This document shows, piece by piece, positions 1-8,150 of a stretch of DNA of 60,908 bases. A model generated the notes under the pieces. It was given only the letters and a program-made list of their open reading frames with translations. It did not search any database and was not told the DNA's origin. A program made the translations under genes and the position numbers. Where the stretch lies: contig JAISOV010000036.1 in the NCBI GenBank assembly GCA_031275405.1, positions 1-60,908 on the forward strand. Direction: 5' to 3'. Source of the stretch: Clostridium sp. (lineage in GTDB: Bacteria > Bacillota > Clostridia > Lachnospirales > Lachnospiraceae). How positions within the stretch are numbered: position 1 is the first letter of the stretch; each line of letters opens with the position of its first letter.

Positions 1-340
1 CCACCAGGAGCCTGCCTTCCGCGTCCTCCCCTCCGGCTTCCGCCTCCACGATCCGCAGCAGGACCTCATAGTCTTTCTCAGGCAGCGCGTACCCGGGCTG
101 CGGCTCTTTCTCCATGACCTGGAAGCCCACTACCCTCTGGCCGGAGGCCGCCACGGCCGCCATCCCCACGGCGGAGCTTTTCCCGTCCGCCAGGCAGGCC
201 GCGTCCAGCTTCATCAGGGAGACCTGGGCATACTCCAGCTCCCCCTCAGGGAAGCCGAACATGCCGCAGCAGCCTAAAAGCAGCAGCAGAACGGCCGTCA
301 GGACACCTAAGGCTCGTTTATACATAAGATTTCTTCTCAT
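1..340 (-). CDS. SleB-like cell wall hydrolase, 5' part only
   Basis: Partial gene: the first 113 codons are inside the window and the rest lies to the left. The start at 340 follows an AAAGGG-type site at short spacing; an in-frame ATG at 325 is a second option. The N-terminus is a hydrophobic segment ending in LLLGCCG, which could be a lipobox or a signal anchor. After a linker the reading frame enters YEVLLRIVEAEAGGED, the opening of the SleB/Hydrolase_2 domain, whose known members are spore-cortex lytic enzymes or vegetative wall hydrolases. The catalytic region is outside the window, so the assignment rests on the domain entry motif. It fits a spore former, and a second wall hydrolase (GH25) lies close by. 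Confidence 0.7.
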   Translation of the reverse strand, partial: MRRNLMYKRALGVLTAVLLLLLGCCGMFGFPEGELEYAQVSLMKLDAACLADGKSSAVGMAAVAASGQRVVGFQVMEKEPQPGYALPEKDYEVLLRIVEAEAGGEDAEGRLLV

Positions 341-449
341 ACCCTTTCTTGCTGTTTTCGAGGGGCTTTGCTCCATCATGGAACCGCCCGCAGCCCTTGG
401 CAAAAGCCAAAGGAGCAACCCAAATTTTTCATATATTATATTTTATACA

Positions 450-479
450 GCAAGTCCTGAAAATATTTCTAGGACTTGC
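450..479. repeat. Perfect 9-bp inverted repeat upstream of the SleB-like gene
   Basis: Arms GCAAGTCCT (450-458) and AGGACTTGC (471-479) are separated by an AT-rich 12-base loop. The AT-rich stretch 421-449 next to it contains TATAAT-like sequence on the minus strand, so the palindrome may be an operator or part of the promoter region for the SleB-like gene. It has no T-tract and is not a convincing terminator. Confidence 0.5.
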
Positions 480-518
480 AACTTTATGAAAATTTTATGG
501 TTTGTGAAGCGGATTCAT

Positions 519-600
519 GCTATCCTATCCGTAGGATAGGATATAGGCCGAATGGCCATGCCCTTGCCATGACTGCGGAGCAGTCGTCATGGTATCCTAA
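519..600 (+). promoter_or_regulatory. Leader element A: extended -10 promoter and hairpin-rich leader before the AP2/HNH-like gene
   Basis: TGCTATCCT (519-526) is an extended -10 type sequence. It overlaps a perfect palindrome: CTATCCTA 520-527, loop TCCG, TAGGATAG 532-539. The leader continues with GGCCGAATGGCC (546-557) and a longer stem-loop 567-592 with one bulge. A 19-base string, ATAGGCCGAATGGCCATGC at 543-561, recurs exactly at 42409-42427 before secG, and a diverged form sits at 7930-7960. No good -35 box is visible here, so the promoter reading is inferred from the better copy B at 42.3 kb. Confidence 0.45.
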
Positions 601-639
601 ATACCAAATTCCGCGGCAACGTTCAGAAAGGTGCCTCTC

Positions 640-1461
640 ATGAAAGAAGCGAACCCTGCAAGCAGGAAACATCTGGAAGGTGTTTTTTGTACCACCAAAA
701 AAAACGGGGAAGTTTCCTACCGTTCCTCCCTGACCTACCGGCGCAAGCACATCAGCCTGGGCAGCTACCGCACGGAAGACGCCGCCCACCTGGCATACCG
801 GGCTGCGTCGGAACTGGTCGCCCCAGGAAGCCGGATCTCCCTGCGAGACTACGAACCGTCCTCTCCCCTGCCTTTCGAGAAATGGGTCGTCCTGCTGAAC
901 TTCCGGGATAACGGGCTTTATCTGGGTGTTCCTATTTATATCCGCCCCCGGTTCTTCTATTATTATCTGTCTCCGGATCAGATCCTGAAATTCGACAAGG
1001 ACGATCTGTTTTATTATGCTTCCCGAAAGATCATGTGCCGGGGCAGTCGTTATTTTGTCGCCGATTATGGAATGCAGGTGAGCATCGCTTCCCGTTACGG
1101 CATCCGGAGCTATGCCGTAACGGAGGTGGATTACCGTTTCCGGAACGGAGATCCTACGGATTTCCGCCGTGAGAATATCGAGATCCTGAACCGCTTCCAC
1201 GGCGTCAGAAAAATCATGAAAAACGGACGGTGCCTTTACGCCGCCCGCATACACATCCGTGGAAATTTTCTCATCGGAACCTATGAAACAGATGTGGAAG
1301 CCGCGATCGCCTATAATAAAGCCATTGACATCCTACGGAAAAAGAACGTCACGAAACGGTTCCCGCCCAACTATGTGGAAGAGCTGTCCGCACGGCAGTA
1401 TGCGGAGCTTTATTCCAAAGTAAAGATTTCCCCCCGTATCCTGTCCTACTGCCCGCCATGA
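640..1461 (+). CDS. AP2/HNH-like DNA-binding protein, free-standing
   Basis: A 273-residue protein. The ATG at 640 has AGAAAGG eight bases upstream; an in-frame GTG at 631 lacks such a site. The C-terminal half has the layout of HNH homing-endonuclease relatives: NGDPTDFRRENIEIL (about 169-183), then HGVRK and an AP2-like beta-sheet module ending in IGTYETDVEAAIAYNKAID (about 211-230). A second AP2-like half, ISLGSYRTEDAAHLAYRAA, is at about 38-56. The position normally holding the HNH histidine reads VDYRF, so the nuclease centre looks degenerate and the protein may only bind DNA. No intron, intein or phage gene adjoins it. It is convergent with the GH25 gene and is preceded by leader element A. 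Function unknown. Confidence 0.65.
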   Translation: MKEANPASRKHLEGVFCTTKKNGEVSYRSSLTYRRKHISLGSYRTEDAAHLAYRAASELVAPGSRISLRDYEPSSPLPFEKWVVLLNFRDNGLYLGVPIYIRPRFFYYYLSPDQILKFDKDDLFYYASRKIMCRGSRYFVADYGMQVSIASRYGIRSYAVTEVDYRFRNGDPTDFRRENIEILNRFHGVRKIMKNGRCLYAARIHIRGNFLIGTYETDVEAAIAYNKAIDILRKKNVTKRFPPNYVEELSARQYAELYSKVKISPRILSYCPP

Positions 1462-1492
1462 CGACAGTCCGTACCGCCTGCCGGCCGCAACG

Positions 1493-2599
1493 TTATTTTT
1501 CCGAATAATCCACAAAACTGATATTCAGGTTCGCCAGCCCGGCAATGCCGGATATGGAAGCGGAAGTCGTATACTGCCACATCGTGAATCGATAGGGATA
1601 GTCCGGAATGTCCGCTGCTTGCGAGAGCCACACGTCATAGGCGGTCAGCCTGGACAGATCAATCCGTTTGATCAGCCACTCCTTGTTCCCATAAATCATG
1701 GGGATGTAGCCCGCAGCCTTCACGGTGTCCAGAAAAAGCTTGGTGAGCGTCGTCTTTTCCTCTTTGCTGAGCGCCTCCACTCTGGCGGTGTCGTTCTCCA
1801 CATACTCCATGTCGAAAACCACGGGGAAACGCACCTCATGATCCCGGATCTGTTCCAGTACCAGGTCGGCTTCTTCCAGCGCCTCTTCCTGGGTAAGCGC
1901 CTGGGAAAAGAAGTAAACGCCGATTTCCAGCCCGGCATCGGCTGCCCGCTTGATATTGTCCGCAAAATAATCGTCCACAGTCAGCTGCCCGCTGCCGTAG
2001 CCCCTCGCCCCCACCCGGAGCATGACATAATCCACTCCCGCTTTTTTCAGCTTGACAAAATCCACATAGTCCTGATATTTAGAGATGTCCGCGCCTAAGT
2101 AGGACGCCTTTTTGCCGTTTACGTAATATTTCATCAGGCCGGACTGCGAAACGAGGTTCGTAAAATCATATCCCTGCTTGGGCAGATACGGGCTGATCAG
2201 CACCCATTCCTCCTTTCCGTCCGCATACCGGATCAGCGTATGCTTACCGTCAGTCGCCGGGTCGGTCGCCGCCGTCTCTTTCACAGGATCCGGCTTCGGT
2301 TCCTCCGCCTGGCTTTGTGTCTCTTCCGGGTACAGATCCCAGAAATCCAAAGAATCCGGCGTCAAAGCGGCATCTTTTCCTAATTTTTCCCAGTCAAAAG
2401 TTTCGCTCTGGGTTTCCTCCCCCGACTGCGCAGATCCTGCCCTGTCGGCTCCTTCCCGGCTGTTTCCGCCGCCGATCCCTCCGTTGAGCAAAAGAACCGC
2501 GAGCAGAATCGCCCCGACAAACAAAGTGACCGCCATCGTCGCCGATACCATGGCCGGCGTCATTTTTGAGGATTCTTTTGAGTCGTCCGGCAGCCGCAT
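1493..2599 (-). CDS. Membrane-anchored GH25 muramidase
   Basis: Cleaves the MurNAc-GlcNAc bond of peptidoglycan. The protein has a short cytoplasmic tail, one membrane segment at about 18-38, an acidic Pro/Glu-rich linker to about residue 115, and a GH25 catalytic domain. Family signatures seen are GADISKYQ (first acidic residue), VVFDMEYVEND (the D-x-E pair), MIYGNKEW and the closing TMWQYTT. The ATG at 2599 is chosen because AGGAG lies six bases upstream; the ATG at 2605 abuts the site. It follows rnfB by 39 bases and may be the last gene of that transcript, although no functional link to Rnf is known. Confidence 0.88.
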   Translation of the reverse strand: MRLPDDSKESSKMTPAMVSATMAVTLFVGAILLAVLLLNGGIGGGNSREGADRAGSAQSGEETQSETFDWEKLGKDAALTPDSLDFWDLYPEETQSQAEEPKPDPVKETAATDPATDGKHTLIRYADGKEEWVLISPYLPKQGYDFTNLVSQSGLMKYYVNGKKASYLGADISKYQDYVDFVKLKKAGVDYVMLRVGARGYGSGQLTVDDYFADNIKRAADAGLEIGVYFFSQALTQEEALEEADLVLEQIRDHEVRFPVVFDMEYVENDTARVEALSKEEKTTLTKLFLDTVKAAGYIPMIYGNKEWLIKRIDLSRLTAYDVWLSQAADIPDYPYRFTMWQYTTSASISGIAGLANLNISFVDYSEK

Positions 2600-2638
2600 T
2601 CCCATCTCCTTTTCCTCAGCTGGCCGCGCTGAGTCTGT

Positions 2639-3439
2639 TCACCAGTTTACCACGATTGCCTTTTTCGGGCATTTCTCCTGACAGGCGCCGCAGGAAATGC
2701 ACTTGTCATAATCGATGACCGCATGGAACTCCTCCACTTTGACCGCCCCCGCCGGACAGGCTTTCACGCACAGGGCGCAGCCGATACAGCCTGCCTTACA
2801 GGCTTTCATCGTGACGGGGCCTCTGTCCGTGGACATACAGCCGACGACCTGTTTCGCCTCATAAGGAATCAGGGCAATCAGCTTCCTAGGACAGGCTTCC
2901 ACGCATTTCCCGCAGGCCTTACAGCTTCCCTTGTCTACGACGGCCACTCCGTTCCGGATCCGGATGGCCCCGAAAGGACAGCTTTCCACGCACGTTCCGT
3001 ATCCCAGGCAGCCGCTCCGGCAGGATTTCGGGCCGCCGCCCGGCACAAAGGCCATGACCCGGCAGTCTTCGGCCCCAAAATACCGGTAATGGCTGCCTGC
3101 CTTCTCGCAGTCTCCCCCGCAGCGTACATAGGCGTTCCGGCGTACCGTGGCCTGCGCCGCGACCCCCATGATCCGCGCGATCCGCTCTCCGGCGCTTTCG
3201 CCGCCTACCGGACAGGCGTTGACGGGCGCTTCTCCTTTGACAATGGCTCCCGCCAGTCCGGAACAGCCCGCGTAGCCGCAGCCGCCGCAGTTGTTCCCGG
3301 GCAGAGCGCTCTGTACCGCTTCTTCCCGTTCATCCGCTTCCACTTTGAACCTGATTCCGGCCGCGCCCAAAAACAGGCCGATCAAAATGCCTGTCAGCCC
3401 TACCACGCCGGCCGCCGTCAGGATGCCAACCATACTCAT
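2639..3439 (-). CDS. rnfB: Ion-translocating electron transport complex subunit RnfB
   Basis: Iron-sulfur subunit of the Rnf complex, which passes electrons between reduced ferredoxin and NAD while moving sodium ions or protons. The 266-residue protein starts with one membrane anchor (about 4-28), then the RnfB four-cysteine motif GNNCGGCGYAGC plus a later Cys (51, 54, 59, 76), then ferredoxin-type CxxCxxCxxxC clusters near 140-154, 173-183, 214-228 and 247-257. The start at 3439 has GGAG seven bases upstream; an in-frame ATG two codons later is less well placed. Last of the six rnf genes, matching the clostridial C-D-G-E-A-B order. Confidence 0.95.
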   Translation of the reverse strand: MSMVGILTAAGVVGLTGILIGLFLGAAGIRFKVEADEREEAVQSALPGNNCGGCGYAGCSGLAGAIVKGEAPVNACPVGGESAGERIARIMGVAAQATVRRNAYVRCGGDCEKAGSHYRYFGAEDCRVMAFVPGGGPKSCRSGCLGYGTCVESCPFGAIRIRNGVAVVDKGSCKACGKCVEACPRKLIALIPYEAKQVVGCMSTDRGPVTMKACKAGCIGCALCVKACPAGAVKVEEFHAVIDYDKCISCGACQEKCPKKAIVVNW

Positions 3440-3488
3440 GCCGCTACTCCTATCCGCCGCCCAGGACGGCAAAGACCAGGTAAAAACC

Positions 3489-4091
3489 TCACAGCAAAGC
3501 GGAAAACCCGCTGAAGGCAACCGCCATCAGCCCCGCCGTCAGAAGCACACAGGGCAGTCCCCGGAAAGGCCTGGGGATGTCGTGCCGCTCCATCTTTTCC
3601 CGCAGCCCCGCCAGAATGAGGATCGCTATGGTAAATCCCACCGCCGTGGCGAACCCGTTCACCACGCCGTACAGGATCCCGTATTCTTTCTGTACGTTGG
3701 TAAGCGCCACCCCAAGCACCGCGCAGTTGGTGGTAATCAAAGGCAGATAGACCCCCAGCGCCTTGTACAGGGACGGAACGGCTTTCCGCAGGAACATTTC
3801 CACGAACTGCACCAGCGCCGCGATCACCAAAATAAAACAGATCGTCCGCAGATATTCGATATGGAGCGGCGCTAAAAAGAACTGATAAAGAGCGCCCGCG
3901 ACCGCGCTTGCCAGAGTAACCACAAAGATGACCGCCGCGCCCATCCCCGCCGCCGTACTGATTTTCCGGGATACTCCCAAAAAAGGACATAACCCCAGGA
4001 ACTGGCTCAACACTACGTTGCTTACCAAAGAAGAACCGACAAACAGAACCAGCAGCTCCTTTGCCACAAAGGGGAAACCCTGTCCATCCAT
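3489..4091 (-). CDS. rnfA: Ion-translocating electron transport complex subunit RnfA
   Basis: Integral membrane subunit of Rnf, paralogous to RnfE. About 200 residues with six hydrophobic segments and the family signature SQFLGLCPFLGVS near the N-terminus, followed by LPLITTNCAVLGVAL in the second half; the conserved cysteines of these two motifs are those known to bind a membrane-embedded iron-sulfur cluster between RnfA and RnfE. The ATG at 4091 has AGGAG nine bases upstream, a site lying inside the 3' end of rnfE, whose stop is at 4093, so translation is probably coupled. Confidence 0.95.
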   Translation of the reverse strand: MDGQGFPFVAKELLVLFVGSSLVSNVVLSQFLGLCPFLGVSRKISTAAGMGAAVIFVVTLASAVAGALYQFFLAPLHIEYLRTICFILVIAALVQFVEMFLRKAVPSLYKALGVYLPLITTNCAVLGVALTNVQKEYGILYGVVNGFATAVGFTIAILILAGLREKMERHDIPRPFRGLPCVLLTAGLMAVAFSGFSALL

Positions 4092-4092
4092 A

Positions 4093-4905
4093 TCACGCTT
4101 CTCCTGTTTTGGGCTGTTCCCAGCCGTCGTCATAGAATCTCCTGCCGCAGCCTTCTTCCCCGCAGTTGATACAGTCGTTGTCGCAGCCCGCGCTTTTCCA
4201 GGAGACCTCCGTACCCCGGCGTCTCCTACGGGCAGCGTTTCTGGCTTTCACAAAGTTCTGCAAGGCCGCCAGCGCGGCCAGGACAAAAAAGGCTCCGGGC
4301 GCCAGCACGAAAATGCTGACGGGGGTATAGGAAGCAGGCATGATCCGCACGCCGAAAAGCGTTCCGGCCCCCAGCACCTCCCGCACCGCGCCGATACCGG
4401 TCAGGGCAGCGGTAAATCCAAGCCCCATGCCAAGCCCGTCAAAGAAAGAAAGAACCGGCGGATTCCCGTAGGCATAGCTTTCCGCCCGGCCCAGGATAAT
4501 GCAGTTTACGACGATCAGAGGGATATACACCCCCAGCGCGTCATTCAGGAAGGGCAGATACGCCTCCAGCAGCAGCTCGACCACCGTCACGAAGGAAGCG
4601 ATGACGACGATGAAAGCCGGGATCCGCACTTTCCCCGGTATGACCCTGCGCAGGCAGGAGATCATCAGGTTGCTCAAGGCCAGTACCGCCGCCGTGGTAA
4701 GCCCCATCCCCAGTCCGTTGACGGCGGAAGCGGTCACCGCCAAAGTAGGACACATGCCCAGCATCAGCACAAAGGTGGGATTTTCCTTTACCATCCCGTT
4801 CAGCAGCCGCTCTCCGATTCCGCCCCGCGCGGATGTTACGGCCTCAGAGCCTTCCCCCCTTTTGATGCTTCCTGTGCTTCTTCTGTTTTGCGTGGTTTCT
4901 ATCAT
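4093..4905 (-). CDS. rnfE: Ion-translocating electron transport complex subunit RnfE with Cys-rich tail
   Basis: Membrane subunit of Rnf. Family motifs are ENPTFVLMLGMCPTLAV (about 41-57) and LPLIVVNCIILGRAE-type sequence near 128-141. The ATG overlaps the rnfG stop as ATGA (4902-4905). After the last membrane segment comes a basic stretch and an unusual hydrophilic tail of about 35 residues containing CDNDCINCGEEGC, four closely spaced cysteines in a C-x3-C-x2-C-x4-C pattern. Classical RnfE from enterobacteria lacks such a tail; tails with cysteines may occur in clostridial relatives. A metal or cluster site is possible but not shown. Confidence 0.94.
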   Translation of the reverse strand: MIETTQNRRSTGSIKRGEGSEAVTSARGGIGERLLNGMVKENPTFVLMLGMCPTLAVTASAVNGLGMGLTTAAVLALSNLMISCLRRVIPGKVRIPAFIVVIASFVTVVELLLEAYLPFLNDALGVYIPLIVVNCIILGRAESYAYGNPPVLSFFDGLGMGLGFTAALTGIGAVREVLGAGTLFGVRIMPASYTPVSIFVLAPGAFFVLAALAALQNFVKARNAARRRRRGTEVSWKSAGCDNDCINCGEEGCGRRFYDDGWEQPKTGEA

Positions 4906-5522
4906 GAACCTTCTCCCCCCGTCAGTTCCGCCGCCGCTTTCAAGCCGCCGTTCACGGCGTCGGTAACTGCCTTGGTCGTGACGGTGGCTCCGCTGATGGC
5001 ATCGATCTCACTGTCGGACTTGCTGCCGGTCTTGGTATAGGTAAAAAACGCCGCTTTCTTCTCCCGAAACTGCGGAACGAGGACTTCCTCCGCCCTCATC
5101 CCCAGAGCGGGGGTTTCGGAGATTTCCAAGATGGAAATCCCGTTCAGGAAGCCGTCCTTCGTCACTCCCATATAAAGCGTAAGCTCTCCGCCATAACCTT
5201 CTTTGGAGATTGTTTCCAGTACATAGCCTAAAACAGACGCCCCGTCCGCCCCGAACGCCTCATACACCGTACCAAGCTCCACGCCGTCCGCTTCCAGCTG
5301 CGCCCGCGCTTCCTCGCCCGGCACATAGTCTATCTCCGAAAAAGCCGCCGCGCCGGGAAACACTTCCAGGCAGGCTTCCCGTATCTTTTTGCCCTCCTGC
5401 AGCCGGATAGGCTCCTTGGTCAGCTCGTATACGAAACCGAGAAGCAGCCCGGCAGCCAGCGTGATGGCGAACAGGATCCCCCCCTCTTTCAGCATGGTCT
5501 TCACATCCTTGTCAAGTTTCAC
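4902..5522 (-). CDS. rnfG: Ion-translocating electron transport complex subunit RnfG (covalent FMN)
   Basis: Single-pass subunit with a large extracytoplasmic FMN-binding domain. One membrane segment at about 17-36, then the domain ending in DAISGATVTTKAVTDAV; the SGATVTT string is the flavinylation motif where FMN is attached by a phosphoester bond to threonine. The longest frame opens at 5570, but I prefer the GTG at 5522: it has AGGGGG about eight bases upstream and overlaps the rnfD stop by 11 bases, consistent with coupling. Length (about 206 residues) is normal for the family. Confidence 0.9.
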   Translation of the reverse strand: MKLDKDVKTMLKEGGILFAITLAAGLLLGFVYELTKEPIRLQEGKKIREACLEVFPGAAAFSEIDYVPGEEARAQLEADGVELGTVYEAFGADGASVLGYVLETISKEGYGGELTLYMGVTKDGFLNGISILEISETPALGMRAEEVLVPQFREKKAAFFTYTKTGSKSDSEIDAISGATVTTKAVTDAVNGGLKAAAELTGGEGS

Positions 5523-6459
5523 GGACGCCACCCCCTGTTCCGAAAGCTTTGGGCAGCGTGGCTTTCTCAATCAGCGGCACCAGAAGGTTGCCGATGACAA
5601 TGGCATAGGACACCCCCTCCGCCCCCGGCCCGAAGATCCGGAAGACCCCGGTCAGGATCCCCAGGACGATACCGTAGACATACTGCCCTTTTATGGTAAT
5701 CGGGCGCGTCACATAATCCGTCGCCATGAAAAAAGCCCCCATCATCAGCCCTCCGCCAGCCAGCTGCGCGGACAGATCGGAAAGGCTCCGCCCGGCTCCG
5801 CTAAACAGCGTCACAAACAGGGAAAAGGACACGAGGTAGCTCCCCGGTATCCTAAGGTCTATGACCCCAAGCAGGATCAGGAAACCGGCTCCTATCACCA
5901 GAGCGATCAGCGAGGTTTCCCCTATCGTTCCCGCCTCGAAGCCCGTGATCATCGACAGGACATCCGTTTTCTCCCCCGCTTTCAAGGCCGCAAGGGGCGT
6001 CGCCCCGGTGAAAGCGTCCGCTCCGCTTCCATATGTAAAATCCGTCATGAGGGCCGGAAAAGAAATCAGCAGGAAACACCTCGCCGCCAGCGCCGGGTTC
6101 ATGAAATTCTGCCCCAGCCCGCCGAACGGCATTTTCACCGCCAGGATGGCAAACGCCCCGCCGAGAACCGCCGCCCACCAGGGAAGGCTCACCGGAAGGT
6201 TCAGCGCCAGCAGCAGCCCGGTGACGACCGCGGACAAATCCGTGACCGTCTGCTTTTTCCGGATCTGCCCGCAGAAAAATTCCGTCAGCACCGTCGCCGC
6301 GACGGACGCCAGGATCAGCAGCAGGGCCTTCTGCCCGAAGTGATAGATACCGAAGCCCGTCGCCGGAAGCAGGGCAAGCACCACCGCCGCCATAAGGCTG
6401 TTCGTCGTCACCGGAGAGCGGATATGGGGATTGGAGGATACTTTATAAAACTCACTCAA
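5512..6459 (-). CDS. rnfD: Ion-translocating electron transport complex subunit RnfD
   Basis: Integral membrane subunit of Rnf with about nine to ten hydrophobic segments in 315 residues. The family signature GQNFMNPALAARCFLL is at about 117-132, and FTGATPLAALKAG carries the threonine that binds FMN covalently. The start is TTG at 6459, with GAGGAGGAAAG immediately upstream; the first residues MSEFYKVSSNPHIRS match the usual RnfD opening. It follows rnfC by 21 bases. Confidence 0.94.
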   Translation of the reverse strand: MSEFYKVSSNPHIRSPVTTNSLMAAVVLALLPATGFGIYHFGQKALLLILASVAATVLTEFFCGQIRKKQTVTDLSAVVTGLLLALNLPVSLPWWAAVLGGAFAILAVKMPFGGLGQNFMNPALAARCFLLISFPALMTDFTYGSGADAFTGATPLAALKAGEKTDVLSMITGFEAGTIGETSLIALVIGAGFLILLGVIDLRIPGSYLVSFSLFVTLFSGAGRSLSDLSAQLAGGGLMMGAFFMATDYVTRPITIKGQYVYGIVLGILTGVFRIFGPGAEGVSYAIVIGNLLVPLIEKATLPKAFGTGGGVRET

Positions 6460-6480
6460 CCTTCTTTCCTCCTCTTTCGT

Positions 6481-7815
6481 TTAGTTCGCCTTGGAAGAAT
6501 GCGCGGCATTCCTCTTCGCAAGCTCCAGCTTACGCATGGATTTGATCCATTGGGTCAGGGGGCGCTTTGCCGGACAGATATAACTACAGCAGCCGCATTC
6601 GCAGCATTCCATTCCTTGAAGCTTCAGGAAGACTTCTTCCTCTCCGTTCTGCGCCGCAGCCGCCAGGCGGCTGGGAACCACCCTTCCCGGACATACCTCC
6701 ACGCACCTTCCGCAGCCGATACACGGGCCTGGCTCCGCAGCCGCTTCATCATGGGAAAATGCCAGCAGGGCTGTGGAGGTCTTCGTAACGGGAACATCTA
6801 AGCCGAACATCGCGAACCCCATCATGGGTCCGCCGCAGACCAGTTTTTCCGGCGGTACCCGGAAGCCGCCCGCTCCGTTTAGCAGCTCTTCATAACTCAT
6901 GCCGATCCGCACCCGGAAATTCCGGGGAGCCGCCACGGCGTCTCCCGTCACCGTCACGATCCTCTCCATCAGAGGACGTCCCTCTATGACCGCGCGGTAG
7001 ACCGCCACCATGGTATCCACGTTATTCACGATACAGCCGACCGCCGCCGGGAGCATGGAAAAATTGATCTTCCTCCCCGTGACCGCGTAGATCAGCTGCC
7101 GTTCCGCCCCTTGGGGATACTTGGTTTTCAACGCCTTTACGCTGATCCGCCCGCTGCCTTTCGTGAGTTCCCGCAGCACCCGGATACAGTCCGGCTTGTT
7201 GTCCTCTACCGCCAGGATACCCGTCGCGTGTTCAAAGAGCCTCAGAAGGATCCGCAGCCCTCCCACCAGCTTTTCCGGTTCCTCCAGCATCCGCCGGTAA
7301 TCCGAGGTAAGGTACGGCTCGCACTCCGCGCAGTTGGCGATCACATGCCGAATCTTCTCCGGCGTTTTCGGCGACAGTTTCACATGGGTGGGGAACCCGG
7401 CCCCTCCCATGCCTACGATCCCGGCTTCCTGGATGATGCCGATGATTTCCTCCTTCGTCAGCTTTTCCAGCGGCGCCACCGGGTAAAACCCGGCGTCCTC
7501 ATAGAGACCGTCATTTTCCACTACGATACTCATACAGGAATCGCCCGTCACCAGTCTTCTTGGCTCCAGCGCCTTTACCGTTCCCGACACCGTCGCGTGG
7601 ACGGGCGCCGAGACTATCCCGCCCGGATCGGCAATCTTCTGCCCCGCCAGTACCCGGTCGCCCTTTTTGACCGCCGCGCGCGCCGGCGCGCCGATGTGCT
7701 GCGAAAGCGGATATACCAGCTCGTTTCCCGGAAGCAGTTCCCGGATAGGCTTGTCCTTAGACAGCTCCTTTCCATCATATGGGTGCAGTCCTCCCACAAA
7801 CGTCAGCTTCGCCAT
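6481..7815 (-). CDS. rnfC: Ion-translocating electron transport complex subunit RnfC
   Basis: Peripheral NADH/FMN-binding subunit that is the electron exit to NAD. The protein opens with MAKLTFVGGLHPYDGKE, carries a lipoyl-like fold region (AGQKIADPGG), the NADH/FMN signature GMGGAGFPTHVK at about 136-147, an SLBB region, and two 4Fe-4S motifs, CIGCGRCVEVCP and CCECGCCSYICP, near the C-terminus. Length 444 residues is typical. First gene of the operon. The start region exists in a second, non-coding copy 38 bp upstream, described separately. Confidence 0.95.
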   Translation of the reverse strand: MAKLTFVGGLHPYDGKELSKDKPIRELLPGNELVYPLSQHIGAPARAAVKKGDRVLAGQKIADPGGIVSAPVHATVSGTVKALEPRRLVTGDSCMSIVVENDGLYEDAGFYPVAPLEKLTKEEIIGIIQEAGIVGMGGAGFPTHVKLSPKTPEKIRHVIANCAECEPYLTSDYRRMLEEPEKLVGGLRILLRLFEHATGILAVEDNKPDCIRVLRELTKGSGRISVKALKTKYPQGAERQLIYAVTGRKINFSMLPAAVGCIVNNVDTMVAVYRAVIEGRPLMERIVTVTGDAVAAPRNFRVRIGMSYEELLNGAGGFRVPPEKLVCGGPMMGFAMFGLDVPVTKTSTALLAFSHDEAAAEPGPCIGCGRCVEVCPGRVVPSRLAAAAQNGEEEVFLKLQGMECCECGCCSYICPAKRPLTQWIKSMRKLELAKRNAAHSSKAN

Positions 7816-7853
7816 ACTCCTGCCCTTCCTCCCGCAAACGTGAGCCTCGCCTG
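7791..7853 (-). repeat. rnfC: 38-bp tandem duplication of the rnfC start region
   Basis: The first coding bases of rnfC (7791-7815) recur at 7829-7853 with a few changes, at a period of 38 bp. The upstream copy would read QARLTFAGG where the gene reads MAKLTFVGG. Its GGGAGGAAGG block now lies in front of the real start. 38 is not a multiple of three, so the copy is in another frame. It resembles duplications at other gene ends in this window. Confidence 0.7.
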
Positions 7854-7919
7854 ATTCCTACCGAACAGTGACCCGCCATTTCTAATATACTATTTTTTGA
7901 AGAAAAATGCTACTGTAAA

Positions 7920-8150
7920 ATAAAAAATCATGATATACTACGTATAAGCCGAATGCCGCGAACGCGGCCTTGATAAGCGCGGGAAGATTCTGACCGCTCG
8001 CAAGCAGAATCTGGCTGGGCGGAGTCAAGCGGGTTGTGAAACAACCATCCGGCGAATGCGCACGAACCGGGAGTCCGCGAAGCGGAGGCCTGGTATGCCG
8101 TATGCAGCCTGCGGCGAATACCCGTCCACCACACAGAAACGAGGTGCTTC
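7920..8150 (+). promoter_or_regulatory. Leader element C: extended -10 promoter and multi-hairpin leader before the RNase H-like gene
   Basis: TGATATACT (7931-7939) is an extended -10 match; no clear -35 is present. Downstream, CGTATAAGCCGAATG resembles leader elements A and B. The roughly 190-base leader then holds several small stem-loops: CCGCG/CGCGG at 7956-7967, GATTCT/AGAATC at 7986-8011 with an inner GCT/AGC, GGTTGT/ACAACC with a GAA loop at 8032-8046, and TCCGC/GCGGA with a GAA loop at 8074-8086. This is dense structure for a short leader and no protein frame is convincing. The left edge shares the divergent promoter space of rnfC, where only a weak TATATT-like -10 is visible. Confidence 0.5.

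Noticed and set aside
640..1461. Homing endonuclease inside a group I intron or intein
   Set aside because: No interrupted gene, intron core or phage gene adjoins it, and the HNH histidine is replaced.
3928..5040. Long plus-strand open frame opposite the rnf genes
   Set aside because: High-GC antisense shadow: the minus strand carries clear RnfA, RnfE and RnfG, and this frame has no ribosome site or recognisable domain.
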